64,000 nucleotides of DNA, from contig NZ_BOMW01000068.1 in assembly GCF_016862395.1 (NCBI RefSeq), forward strand, positions 1 to 64,000, written 5' to 3'. The position numbers were made by a program, and so were the translations under genes. The notes beneath the pieces were generated by a model, which had not been told where the DNA came from, made no database searches, and saw nothing but the letters and a program-made list of their open reading frames with translations. The DNA is from Actinoplanes siamensis. GTDB lineage: Bacteria; Actinomycetota; Actinomycetes; Mycobacteriales; Micromonosporaceae. Below, in pieces: positions 44,751 through 53,940 of this stretch (its first letter is position 1; each line of letters begins with the position of its first letter).

Positions 44751-45710
44751 TTACAGCTCTACGAATGAAGCGATGAAGCGCTCGGCGTCCAGCGCCGCGG
44801 CACAACCTGTCCCGGAGGCGGTGATCGCCTGCCGGTACGTGTGGTCGACCAGGTCACCCGCGGCGAACACGCCGGGGATGTTAGTGCGGGTGCTCGGGTG
44901 CTGCACCTTGACGTAGCCCTCGTCGTCCAGCTCGATCTGGCCCTTGAAGAGCTCGCTGCGGGGGTCGTGGCCGATCGCCACGAACACGCCGGTCACGTCG
45001 AGAATTTTCGTCTCGTTCGACACCACGTTGCGCAGGCGCACGCCGCCGACCTTGCCGTCGGCGCCGAGGATCTCCTCGACCACCGAGTTCCACTCGACCT
45101 TGATCTTCTCGTTGTCGAGCGCGCGCTTCTGCATGACCTTGCTGGCCCGGAAGGAGTCCCGGCGGTGCACGATGGTCACGGTCTCGGCGAAGCGGGTGAG
45201 GAAGGTGGCCTCCTCCATCGCCGAGTCGCCGCCACCGACCACCACGATGTGCTGACCGCGGAAGAAGAAGCCGTCACAGGTGGCACAGGACGAGACGCCG
45301 TGGCCGAGCAGCTCCTGCTCGCCGGGCACGCCGATCGGGCGCCACGCGGAGCCGGTCGCCAGGATCACGGCGCGGGCGAAGTACTGCTGGTCGCCGACCC
45401 AGACGGTCTTGAGGCCCTCGGTGCCGGCCTCGGTGGGCCTGTCGGTCAGCTCGACCCGGCTGACGTCGTCGGTGACGAACTCGGCGCCGAACTTCTCCGC
45501 CTGGGCGCGCATGTTGTCCATGAGCTCGGGGCCCATGATGCCGTCGCGGTGACCCGGGAAGTTCTCCACCTCGGTGGTGGTCATCAGGGCGCCGCCGGAC
45601 TGCACACCCTCGATCACCAGAGGTTTGAGGTTGGCGCGGGCGGCGTAGAGCGCCGCCGTGTAGCCGGAGGGCCCGGAACCGATGATGATCAGATTGCGGA
45701 CCTCGTCCAC
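44751..45710 (-). CDS. trxB: Thioredoxin reductase
   Basis: 319 residues from GTG 45710, with GAGGAG about 8 bases upstream. FAD motif GSGPSGYTAALYAARA (11-26), redox pair Cys142/Cys145 in CATCDG, NADPH motif VVVGGGDSAMEEA, and C-terminal GVFAAGDLVDHTYRQA. It passes electrons from NADPH to TrxA. It lies between the anti-sigma gene and trxA, suggesting redox control linked to SigM. Confidence 0.97.
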   Translation of the reverse strand: MDEVRNLIIIGSGPSGYTAALYAARANLKPLVIEGVQSGGALMTTTEVENFPGHRDGIMGPELMDNMRAQAEKFGAEFVTDDVSRVELTDRPTEAGTEGLKTVWVGDQQYFARAVILATGSAWRPIGVPGEQELLGHGVSSCATCDGFFFRGQHIVVVGGGDSAMEEATFLTRFAETVTIVHRRDSFRASKVMQKRALDNEKIKVEWNSVVEEILGADGKVGGVRLRNVVSNETKILDVTGVFVAIGHDPRSELFKGQIELDDEGYVKVQHPSTRTNIPGVFAAGDLVDHTYRQAITASGTGCAAALDAERFIASFVEL

Positions 45711-45812
45711 TGCCGACTCCTCAAAGTTTGTCTGCACGCCGGTAGAACGCCATGCTAGGTATTCACCATTCCCCCCGGTCCGGCTCGTGTCCGACCTCAC
45801 GCGGGAGTGCTG

Positions 45813-46793
45813 TCAGCGTACCGGGACGGAACCCAGCGTGTCCGCGTCGCCACCGGGCAATCCACAGTCCGGACCGCTGGCCCAGGACCATCCGCCGTTG
45901 GCCGCGGTGAATCGCACCACCAGCGCCGGCTCGCCGCCGAAACGCGCGTAGTCGACGGTGTCGGCGGTCAGCGGACCGCCCCCGTTCTCCCGGGCGATCG
46001 CGGCGAGGCAGTCCAGCAGCGCCTGCTGGTCCCGCAGCCGGTCGAGCGCGGCGGCACCGGCCGGTCCGGCCATCGTGCTGGCGCCCTCCGGTGGGGCCAT
46101 CGGCTCCCCTGTGGCACGCCGCAGGCTCTGCGCCAGGGTGCCCAGGGTGTAGTCGGTCCCGCTGTTCAGCGTCTGCCGCGGGGCGGCGGGCGCCGTCGCC
46201 TCGCCGGCCGCCGCCCTCGAACCGGCCGTGTCCGAGGCGCCCTCGTTCTGCCCCAGCAGCCCGTATCCGAAGAAGCCGGCGACGCCCGCGGCGATCCCGA
46301 TCGGCGCGGCGACGCGGACCCAGCGGTGGTTGCCGCGCTTGCGGCGGCGCTGATCGAGGTCAATGACGGTTTGCGGTACGGCGTCGGAACCGCCCCGGTC
46401 GAGGCCGCCGATCGGAGGTACGGCGTGCGCCCCGTCCCCGCCCGGCGTAGCGCCGGCCTGTTCTCCCGCCGGTGTCGTGCCCGCGGCCCGGTCCCCGTCC
46501 GGTGTCGTGCCCGCGGCCCGGGTCAGGCCCACCTGCGGAACCACGCCGGCCCCGGCCAGCGCCGCGTCGATCCGCGCCACCACATCCACCGGCATCGGCT
46601 CCACCGGCAGCTCGCCGAGCAATGCCCCGACCGCAGCCATCCCGGGCTCCAGCAGTTCGAACGCCTCCCGCCAGGCCGGCTCCGCGGCGATCAGCGCGGC
46701 CACCCGCTCCGCCTCCGGGGTGCCGTCCAGGGCGCCGCCGGCATAGTCGGCCAGCAGGTCGATGTCGACCCCGTGGAACTCGGCGCCCGTCAC
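45813..46793 (-). CDS. Probable anti-sigma factor of SigM
   Basis: 326 residues. The N-terminal ~95 residues resemble an anti-sigma zinc-finger-like domain (VDIDLLADYAGGALDGTPEA). A low-complexity linker with AAGTTPDGDR and AAGTTPAGEQ repeats follows. One membrane helix (APIGIAAGVAGFFGYGLLG, about 165-183) leads to an extracytoplasmic domain with a Cys pair. No HxxxCxxC is visible, so zinc binding is not claimed. GTG start overlaps the sigM stop (GTGA), supporting partnership. Confidence 0.85.
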   Translation of the reverse strand: MTGAEFHGVDIDLLADYAGGALDGTPEAERVAALIAAEPAWREAFELLEPGMAAVGALLGELPVEPMPVDVVARIDAALAGAGVVPQVGLTRAAGTTPDGDRAAGTTPAGEQAGATPGGDGAHAVPPIGGLDRGGSDAVPQTVIDLDQRRRKRGNHRWVRVAAPIGIAAGVAGFFGYGLLGQNEGASDTAGSRAAAGEATAPAAPRQTLNSGTDYTLGTLAQSLRRATGEPMAPPEGASTMAGPAGAAALDRLRDQQALLDCLAAIARENGGGPLTADTVDYARFGGEPALVVRFTAANGGWSWASGPDCGLPGGDADTLGSVPVR

Positions 46794-47518
46794 CGCTGGT
46801 CCCTCCGTTCACGCCCGGTCGGCAGCGGCCGCGCCGCACCCGACCTGGATGGGACGTCGCCGTCGCCGCTCCGGTTCCCGTCGTGTCCCGGTTCACCGGG
46901 ACCGCCCCGCAGCTCCCGCAGCTGCAACGCCATCCGTGCCCGCCCCCGCGCGCACCGGCTCTTCACCGTCCCCTCGGCGATCCCGAGCATCTCGGCCGCC
47001 TCCGCCACGCCATAGCCCTGCACGTCGACCAGCACGATCGCGGCCCGCTGGTCAGCCGGCAGGGCGGCCAGCGCCTCCCGCACGACCAGCACGGTGTCCT
47101 GGTCGGGAGTGAGCGCCACGGGCTCCGGCACGGCTGGACCGTCGTGGCCGACGCGGTGGCCGTCCGGCAGCGGCACGGTGGGGTGCGCCTGCCGCCGCCG
47201 GATCCGGTCCAGGCAGGCGTTCACCACGATGCGGTGCAACCACGTGGTGACGGCCGAGTCGCCGCGGAACCGGTCGGCCGCCCGGTGCGCCGACAGCAGC
47301 GCGTCCTGCACCGCGTCGGCGGCCTCCTCGCGATCGCCGGTGGTGCGCAGGGCCACCGCCCAGAGGCGGTCCCGGTGCCGCCGGACCAGTTCGGCGAACG
47401 CTTCCGGGTGACCGGCCACGTGGGCGCGCACCAGTTCGGCGTCGCTCGGCGCGGTGTCGTCCCCGCCGGTCCCGCCGGGTGGCACGTCCCGGAAAGTCAC
47501 GCCAGCAATGTATGTCAT
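46790..47518 (-). CDS. sigM: ECF sigma factor SigM
   Basis: 242 residues. Region 2 (DAELVRAHVAGHPEAFAELV, DAVQDALLSAHRAADRFRG) and region 4 (ALAALPADQRAAIVLVDVQG, LGIAEGTVKSRCARGRARM) are typical. The C-terminal ~45 residues are a basic tail. GGAAGG lies about 8 bases before the ATG. Synteny with mycobacterial sigM-rsmA-trxB-trxC-cwlM gives the name. Confidence 0.93.
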   Translation of the reverse strand: MTYIAGVTFRDVPPGGTGGDDTAPSDAELVRAHVAGHPEAFAELVRRHRDRLWAVALRTTGDREEAADAVQDALLSAHRAADRFRGDSAVTTWLHRIVVNACLDRIRRRQAHPTVPLPDGHRVGHDGPAVPEPVALTPDQDTVLVVREALAALPADQRAAIVLVDVQGYGVAEAAEMLGIAEGTVKSRCARGRARMALQLRELRGGPGEPGHDGNRSGDGDVPSRSGAARPLPTGRERRDQR

Positions 47519-47550
47519 CGGAACTGCCTTCCGGAGTCCCCCGGAATCAC

Positions 47551-47580
47551 GAAAGAGGGGCGGTTTCCCGCCCCTCTTTC
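47551..47580. terminator. Hairpin between the pseudokinase gene and sigM
   Basis: GAAAGAGGGGCGG pairs perfectly with CCGCCCCTCTTTC over a TTTC loop. It lies 18 bases after the pseudokinase stop, and only 32 bases before the sigM start on the same strand. Confidence 0.85.
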
Positions 47581-47598
47581 CGACGTTCTCGTGCGGGA

Positions 47599-49152
47599 TC
47601 AGTAGCCGTACAGCTCGACCTCGTTGACGTTGACCTGGTAGCCCGGGGTGTCCTCGTTCCGGGGCAGCTTGCTCAGGAAGACCAGCACGTACTGGTACTT
47701 CTTGTCCGGGTCGAAGCCGTTCAGGATCTGCTTGTCACCGGTGTTCGTGTCGGCGCTGTCGGCGTCGCTGAGCCGGGTGTACGACTTGAGGATCTCCTTG
47801 TCGCCGTTCGACGTGTCGCCCGGGTCCTTCGTGCCGGTCCGGATGTCGACGACCGCGCCCGGGGCGGACAGCGAGACCCGCACGTCGGAGAGCGCCCGGG
47901 GCTCCTTCAGGCGGATCAGAACGCCCATGCCGTCCTTGCGGTCCCCGAAGTTCGGCGTCGTGTACCAGGACAGCTTCCAGGCGGTGTCGGAGTCGTCGTC
48001 GACCACGAACCGCGACTCGCCGCTGTCCTTCCGCTCACCGGGCGGCGGGTCGACGATGCGGACCATGTCGGCGGTCAGCGGAATCTTCTTCGGGTCGCCG
48101 AGCGGAGCTTCGCTGGCCGTGCCGGCGTCGCTGGGCTGGGCGCCCACGTTCGCGTCGACCACCGTGGAGGCCGACGGGTCCGGCTTGCCCGAGCCGTTGA
48201 TCGCGCGGATGCCGAAGACCAGGCCGATCGCCGCGATGATCACCAGCGCGCCGACACCGAGCAGGATCTTCGGTGCGCTCTTGACGGGCTCGCTCGGCCC
48301 GCTGCCGGCCTGCACGAAGCGGAGCGGGCCGACCTCCTCGTACTCCTCGTCCTCGGCCGCCGCGTCGAGCCGCCCGAGCTCGGCGGTGAGCGCCTCGGCG
48401 GACGGGGCCGCCACCCGCCGGTCGAGCAGGTCCATGGTCAGGTCGTCGAGATAGGCCGGGACACCGGCCCGGACCTGCCGGGGAGTGGTCGGGGTGCCGG
48501 AGCCGTCGCGGGACGCGTCGGGCAGCGCCGAACGGCCCACCTCGGCGTGCGGCCAGCGGCCGGTGAGCGCGAAGTAGAGCAGGCCGCCGACCGCGCGGAC
48601 GTCGGCCTCCGGACTGTCCGCCGCGTCGGCGCGGGCGTCGGCCAGCACGACCCGGCCGTCGTCGCCGATCAGCGTGGTGCCGGGGTGCACGTTGCCGTGG
48701 ATCATGCCGGTGGCGTGCACGGCGGTCAGGGCGTCGGCGACCGAGTGCGCGATCGCGATCGCCCGGGCCGGGTCCAGCTGGCCCTCGGCGGCGACCAGAT
48801 CGCGCAGCGACTCGCCGTCGACCCACTCGCGCACCACGTAGGCCCGCTGCTGCTCGTCGATCGCGTCGTAGACGCCTACCAGATTGGGGTGGATCACCCG
48901 GCTCGCCGCGACCGCCGCCTGCAGCATCTCGGTGGCGGAGTCGCCGCCCGGATGCCGGAGCACGACCGCGACCGGCCGCCGGAGCACCACGTCGATGCCA
49001 CGCCACACCTGCCGGCCCGCGCTGTCGTTGTTGACGTGCTGCTCGAGCTGGTACCGCTCGGCGAGGATCTCCCCGGCGGCGGGCTGACCGAAGGTCAAGA
49101 CCGGTCCGGCCTCGTCGGCCGTGGTCTCATGGCCTTCGCCGACCTGGGTCAC
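47599..49152 (-). CDS. Membrane pseudokinase with extracytoplasmic discoidin-like domain
   Basis: 517 residues from GTG 49152, with GGGAGG 4 bases upstream. Residues 30-265 have a Ser/Thr-kinase-like fold, but the catalytic motifs are lost: no VAIK Lys (VAVVLRH), HRD-KPEN becomes HGNVHPGT (152-159), and DFG becomes ADAR. A helix at 294-316 leads to a discoidin-like outer domain. In mycobacteria this module is fused to MurJ (MviN) and its phosphorylated form binds FhaA to curb wall synthesis. Here it is a separate gene 206 bases after murJ. Confidence 0.9.
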   Translation of the reverse strand: MTQVGEGHETTADEAGPVLTFGQPAAGEILAERYQLEQHVNNDSAGRQVWRGIDVVLRRPVAVVLRHPGGDSATEMLQAAVAASRVIHPNLVGVYDAIDEQQRAYVVREWVDGESLRDLVAAEGQLDPARAIAIAHSVADALTAVHATGMIHGNVHPGTTLIGDDGRVVLADARADAADSPEADVRAVGGLLYFALTGRWPHAEVGRSALPDASRDGSGTPTTPRQVRAGVPAYLDDLTMDLLDRRVAAPSAEALTAELGRLDAAAEDEEYEEVGPLRFVQAGSGPSEPVKSAPKILLGVGALVIIAAIGLVFGIRAINGSGKPDPSASTVVDANVGAQPSDAGTASEAPLGDPKKIPLTADMVRIVDPPPGERKDSGESRFVVDDDSDTAWKLSWYTTPNFGDRKDGMGVLIRLKEPRALSDVRVSLSAPGAVVDIRTGTKDPGDTSNGDKEILKSYTRLSDADSADTNTGDKQILNGFDPDKKYQYVLVFLSKLPRNEDTPGYQVNVNEVELYGY

Positions 49153-49358
49153 CAGTCCTCCCTCGGTGGTGCATTCCTGGGTGCTCGGGGCAGAGTGCTC
49201 CTGAGCACATGCCGACAACGACCATACCCGTACGGAGCCATGCTCCGGCAGGTCGTCCCCCGGCGCGGCATCGGCGCGGCCCCGTACGAACGGGTGGTTT
49301 TCGGATCAGTCCGGTGGAACCATGCCTGTTCAGGGCAGGTCTGGCGGCCGGCGGTAGC

Positions 49359-51119
49359 TCACCGGCCGATTTTGCGGCGCACCATCCCGACCACCTGGCT
49401 GATCTCCTGCACCCGCAGCACGGTAGCGGCGGCCAGATACGCGACCAGGATCACCGCGCCGCCGACCACCAGCTGGATCAGCGCCTCGATCCGGCCGTCC
49501 GGCTCGGCGGCGCCCGGCAGCAGGTGCACGACCAGGTAGCCGAGCCCGGCGGCCACCGCGGCCGCGAGCGCCACCCGGATCAGCCCGGCGGCCACCGAGC
49601 CGAGGTTCAGCCGGCCCACCTTGCGGCGCAGCACGGCCAGTGAGATCAGCGCCGAGACCAGGTACGAGACCGCGTTGCCCGCGGTCATCCCGGCGGCCAG
49701 CAGCGACTTGCTCAGCATCGCGGCGAACACCAGGTACGCCCCGATCCGGACGGCGACCACCGGCAAGTTGATCAGCGCCACCGTCTTGTTGCCCTGCAGC
49801 GCGTAGAACGCGTAGGTGCACAGGTAGCTGACCGACAGCGGGATCACCGCGAACGCGGCGACGGTCAGCACCGTCCCGGTGTCCAGGGCCGCGTCGTGCG
49901 TGTAGTTGCCGCCCTCGAAGAGCATCACCGCGATCGGCACCCCGAGCACGGCGTAGACCACCGAGATCGGGGCCAGCGCGGCGACGGTGAGCTTGATGCC
50001 GCGGGTCAGGTCGGCGCTGACGTCGGCGTACCGCCCCTCGGCGGCGGCCGCGCTCATCTTCGGCAGCAGTGCCGTCATCACCGACACGCCGATGATCCCG
50101 TGCGCCATCATGGTCAGCAGGAAGACGTTGTTGAAGGCCAGCACGCTGGCGCTGCCCTTGCCGGCCACCCGGTTCAGAATCTTGACCATGACGAAGACCG
50201 CCACCTGGTTGGCCGCCACGTAACACAGCATCCAGCCGGCCAGCCGGCCGATCTCGCCGAGGCCCAGCGAGCGCGGGTCCCAGCTGAACCGCCAGCGGAA
50301 GCCGACCTTGCGCAGCGCCGGCAGCAGGCCGAGCGCCTGCATCACCATGCCGGCCAGGGTGCCGCCGCCGACCAGCGCGATCTGGCCGGCCGAGATGTTC
50401 TCGACGGTGAGGTCGCCGCGGCCGAAGACCAGCAGGAAGACGCCCGCGGTGGCGATCACCACCAGGTTGTTCAGGATCGGGGCCCACATCGGCGCGGCGA
50501 AGTGCCCGCGCACGTTGAGCACCGCGCCGATCAGCGCCGAGACGCCGGTGAAGAAGATGATCGGCAGGATCAGGTAGGCGAAGTGGGTGACCAGATCCCG
50601 GTAGGCGGCGCTGTTCTCGTCGCTGGCCTGGATCGCGGTGATCACCGGCGCGGCCGCCACCACCAGCAGGGTGGCCAGGCCGAGGCTGACCACCGCGAAG
50701 GTGAGCAGTTTCTGGGTGAACGCCTGGCCGCCGTCCGGGTCGGCCTTGCGCCGCCGCACCAGCAGCGGGATCAGCACGCTGGACAGGATGCCGCCGAGCA
50801 GCAGCTCGTAGATCTGGTTGGGCAGGAACTGGGCGCTGGTGTACGCGTCGCCCACCCCGGCGCCGAGGGCCATGCCGATCAGCGCGTTCCGGACGAAGCC
50901 GATGACCCGGCTGACCAGGCTGCCGATTGCCATGATCGCGCTCTGCCCGGTGGTGCTGCCGCCGTCGCCGCCACCGGCGGGCACGTTCTCCGGGGGCAGC
51001 GCCTGGTCCCCGCCGGCGGTGAGCGACTGGTCGTCGATCGAGACGACGGTCACTCCGTCCTCCGGGCGCGGGTCACCGTCCGGCGCCGCGTGCGTGCTGC
51101 GGTACAGGCCGCCGCTCAC
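49359..51119 (-). CDS. murJ: Lipid II flippase MurJ
   Basis: 586 residues from GTG 51119, with GGGAGG 9 bases upstream. It is a MATE-like flippase with about 14 membrane helices (starting SAIMAIGSLVSRVIGFVRNA; QFLPNQIYELLLGGILSSVL). A ~50-residue acidic cytoplasmic N-tail precedes it. It moves lipid II across the membrane. The pseudokinase gene downstream supplies the domain that is fused to it in mycobacteria. Confidence 0.95.
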   Translation of the reverse strand: MSGGLYRSTHAAPDGDPRPEDGVTVVSIDDQSLTAGGDQALPPENVPAGGGDGGSTTGQSAIMAIGSLVSRVIGFVRNALIGMALGAGVGDAYTSAQFLPNQIYELLLGGILSSVLIPLLVRRRKADPDGGQAFTQKLLTFAVVSLGLATLLVVAAAPVITAIQASDENSAAYRDLVTHFAYLILPIIFFTGVSALIGAVLNVRGHFAAPMWAPILNNLVVIATAGVFLLVFGRGDLTVENISAGQIALVGGGTLAGMVMQALGLLPALRKVGFRWRFSWDPRSLGLGEIGRLAGWMLCYVAANQVAVFVMVKILNRVAGKGSASVLAFNNVFLLTMMAHGIIGVSVMTALLPKMSAAAAEGRYADVSADLTRGIKLTVAALAPISVVYAVLGVPIAVMLFEGGNYTHDAALDTGTVLTVAAFAVIPLSVSYLCTYAFYALQGNKTVALINLPVVAVRIGAYLVFAAMLSKSLLAAGMTAGNAVSYLVSALISLAVLRRKVGRLNLGSVAAGLIRVALAAAVAAGLGYLVVHLLPGAAEPDGRIEALIQLVVGGAVILVAYLAAATVLRVQEISQVVGMVRRKIGR

Positions 51120-51168
51120 CCTTGCCTCCCGAGCCGTACCGATGTTGGAGTCACCATAGAAGAAAACG

Positions 51169-52044
51169 TCATACGTGGTGACGCAGGAGGGTGCCGGGTT
51201 CCGCGCCGGCCAGTGTCTCCACGACCCAGCATGCCTCCAGCGGCGCAAGGGGCTCACTCAGCGCGTCCAGCACGGTCGGATGGTCGCAGCCGGCCTCGGT
51301 CAGCGCGCCGAGCAGGGCGGGCACGTCGCGCAGATCACCGGACCCGGCGATGCGTCGGGCCAGTGGGCGCGTCCGGGCGTACCAGCCGTGGTCCGGGAAT
51401 CCGGCGAGGCGGGCGGCGGCCCGTCGTACCAGATCGGAAAGATCCTCATGGGGGAAGCGCTTGTCGGCGCGAACCTGGTCGCCGCCCTCCGCGGGCCCGC
51501 TCAGGGCCGCGATCGCGGCCTCGTCCAGCACCTGTGGCGACGGCACCGGCGGCGCCGGCCACCAGCGGTCCTCGGCGAACAGCGGCAGCGGGGCCTGCTC
51601 CGGGCCGGACGGCGCGGGCGGGGGCACCTCGCGGCGCAGCGACCGGTACGCGGCCTCGCGCATCGCGGCCGCCGCGAGATCATCCTCCGCCGTCGGCGGG
51701 GCGAACGGCGAGAGCAGCGCGATCACCAGGCCCGGGTGCGGCAGGGTGGGGTCGTCCAGGGCGATCACCCGGGCGCACGTCTCCAGCTCCCACCAGCGCA
51801 GCGCCGCCGGATAGGGCCCGGCGGCCGGCGCCCGGCCCAGCTGGACCGGCTCACTGGCGGCCGGTCGGCGCAGACCCAGCGAGCGCTCGCCGGACGGCAG
51901 TTCGATCTCCAGGACCAGGGCGTACCCGTCCAGCACCGGAAAGGACGACCAGAGCGAGTCGGGGAGGAAGTCGGCGTCGCTGATCTCGCCCGTCCAGAAC
52001 CCCGGATCGAGGCTCAGTAGGCGCAGCGCCTCGGAAACGGGCAC
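51169..52044 (-). CDS. Conserved hypothetical protein upstream of murJ
   Basis: 291 residues from GTG 52044, with AGGATGG about 6 bases upstream. It is soluble, Ala/Pro-rich, with no signal or membrane helix (VPVSEALRLLSLDPGFWTGE start). No family recognised. It ends 49 bases before the murJ start on the same strand, so likely the first gene of a murJ-pseudokinase operon. The CCA enzyme gene diverges 101 bases away. Confidence 0.72.
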   Translation of the reverse strand: MPVSEALRLLSLDPGFWTGEISDADFLPDSLWSSFPVLDGYALVLEIELPSGERSLGLRRPAASEPVQLGRAPAAGPYPAALRWWELETCARVIALDDPTLPHPGLVIALLSPFAPPTAEDDLAAAAMREAAYRSLRREVPPPAPSGPEQAPLPLFAEDRWWPAPPVPSPQVLDEAAIAALSGPAEGGDQVRADKRFPHEDLSDLVRRAAARLAGFPDHGWYARTRPLARRIAGSGDLRDVPALLGALTEAGCDHPTVLDALSEPLAPLEACWVVETLAGAEPGTLLRHHV

Positions 52045-52145
52045 ACGTCCATCCTGCCCGCTGTGTTCCGGAGCGACCACGGCGGCATCCCGCGCCCCAC
52101 CCACCGCCCCGATGCGGACCTGCGGGCGGATACCCTGGTAACCCC

Positions 52146-53576
52146 ATGTCTGTGTTGAACAACGCCCAGCAGAACGCGGTCGCCGAGTTGCTCCGCGTGT
52201 CACCCCTCGCCGATGAGCTGGGGCGCCGTTTCGGCGCCGCCGGCCACGAGCTGCACCTGGTCGGCGGCTCGGTACGGGATGCGCTGCTCGGCCGCCTCGG
52301 CGACGATCTCGACTTCTGCACCGACGCCCGGCCGGAGCAGACGCTGGAGGTCGTGAAGGGCTGGGCCGACGCGATCTGGGAGACCGGCCGCGAGTTCGGC
52401 ACGATCGGCATCCAGAAGAACGGGCTGCGGATCGAGATCACCACGTTCCGGGCGGAGGCCTACGACGGGGTGACCCGCAACCCGGTGGTGTCGTACGGGA
52501 GCTCGCTGCTGGACGACCTGTCCCGCCGCGACTTCACCATCAACGCGATGGCCGTGTCGCTGCCCGGTCACGAGTTCACCGACCCGTTCGGCGGGGTGGC
52601 CGACCTGGCATCCCGGATCATCCGGACACCTGCCGCGCCGCAGATCTCGTTCGGCGACGATCCACTGCGGATGCTGCGGGCCGCCCGGTTCGCGGCGAAA
52701 CTGCGGTTCACTGTGGACCCCTCGGTCGTCGCGGCGATGCGGGACATGGCGGCCGACCTCGACCGGATCACCGCGGAGCGGATCCGCGACGAGTTCACCA
52801 AGCTGATGTGCGGCGCGGACCCGATCGCCGGTCTGCGCCTGCTGGTCGACACCGGGCTGGCCGACCGCTTCCTGCCGGAGATCTCCGGGCTGAAGCTGGA
52901 GATCGACGAGCACGCCCAGCACAAGGACGTCTACGAGCACACGCTGATCGTGGTGACGAACGCGATGCGGCTCGAGGGCGACTCCGGGCCGGACTTCGTG
53001 CTGCGGATGGCCGCGCTGATGCACGACGTCGGCAAGCCGGCCACCAAGGCGGTCGGCCGCGACGGGCGGGTCAGCTTCCACCACCACGAGGTGGTCGGCG
53101 CGCGGCTCACCAAGCAGCGGATGAAGGCCCTGAAATACCCCAAGGACCTGATCTCGGACGTGGTCGGGCTGGTCGCGCTGCACCTGCGCTTCTACGGGTA
53201 CGGCCGGGGCGAGTGGACCGACTCGGCGGTGCGCCGCTACGTCACTGACGCCGGCCCGCTGCTGTCCCGCCTGCACAAACTGACCCGATCCGACGTCACG
53301 ACGCGCAACCGGCGTAAGGCCGGCCAGCTGGCCGCCGACTACGACGCGCTGGAGGAGCGGATCGACCGGATCGCGGCCGAGGAGGACCTGGCCCGGGTCC
53401 GCCCCGACCTGGACGGCAACGCGATCATGGAGCTGCTCGGCGTGCCGCCCGGCCCGATCGTCGGCCAGGCCTGGCGGTACCTGAAGGAGCTCCGTCTGGA
53501 CCGTGGCCCGCTCGATCGCGACGAGGCCGAGGCCGAGCTCTACAAATGGGCCCGAGAGCAGGGCCACATCGCCTGA
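52146..53576 (+). CDS. pcnA: CCA tRNA nucleotidyltransferase
   Basis: 476 residues. It adds or repairs the 3' CCA of tRNA. The polymerase-beta-like head has GGSVRDALLG (40-49) and the metal Asp pair Asp54/Asp56 in DLDFCTDA, then RRDFTINAMAV and GDDPLRMLRAARFAAKL. A C-terminal HD domain (MHDVGKPATK, HHHEVVG) is present. Neither tRNA gene in this window encodes its CCA. Confidence 0.95.
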   Translation: MSVLNNAQQNAVAELLRVSPLADELGRRFGAAGHELHLVGGSVRDALLGRLGDDLDFCTDARPEQTLEVVKGWADAIWETGREFGTIGIQKNGLRIEITTFRAEAYDGVTRNPVVSYGSSLLDDLSRRDFTINAMAVSLPGHEFTDPFGGVADLASRIIRTPAAPQISFGDDPLRMLRAARFAAKLRFTVDPSVVAAMRDMAADLDRITAERIRDEFTKLMCGADPIAGLRLLVDTGLADRFLPEISGLKLEIDEHAQHKDVYEHTLIVVTNAMRLEGDSGPDFVLRMAALMHDVGKPATKAVGRDGRVSFHHHEVVGARLTKQRMKALKYPKDLISDVVGLVALHLRFYGYGRGEWTDSAVRRYVTDAGPLLSRLHKLTRSDVTTRNRRKAGQLAADYDALEERIDRIAAEEDLARVRPDLDGNAIMELLGVPPGPIVGQAWRYLKELRLDRGPLDRDEAEAELYKWAREQGHIA

Positions 53577-53940
53577 CCGGTCGGCGCCGGGGCCGACGTC
53601 CCGGCCCTGATGGCGGCCGGCGCGCCGCGGATCGGCCGCGCCCAACCGGGGTGGACGCGGGCACCGGAGCCTCGCGTCGGCACCGGGAATTCGTCTCGGC
53701 GCGAGAGTGCGGTCACTTTGGGTGAGGTCCGGGCCGTCCAAACGGTCAGGCGGGCCGGAACGGCACAAATTACGGCCCGGGGCCGGGCGCAAACATCGGA
53801 ATTGCGTCGGAAAAGGCCCATGACCGATCCGTCCAAAAGGTGGATGCACCTGGCTTGCCAGGGCCGGTCGATGCTCCATAACCTGCACTTCTGCACGCGC
53901 CGGCGGCAATTCCCGGCGCGTCGACGGAGGGTCGGGCGGC
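53577..53940. other. Lower-GC upstream region of the glycan operon
   Basis: About 360 bases without a supported gene. From about 53740 to 53900 the base composition is less GC-rich than the flanks, as expected for a promoter region. CGCCGG-CGGCAATTC-CCGGCG near 53898 is a short inverted repeat. GGAGGG precedes the GT2 start. Confidence 0.5.
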
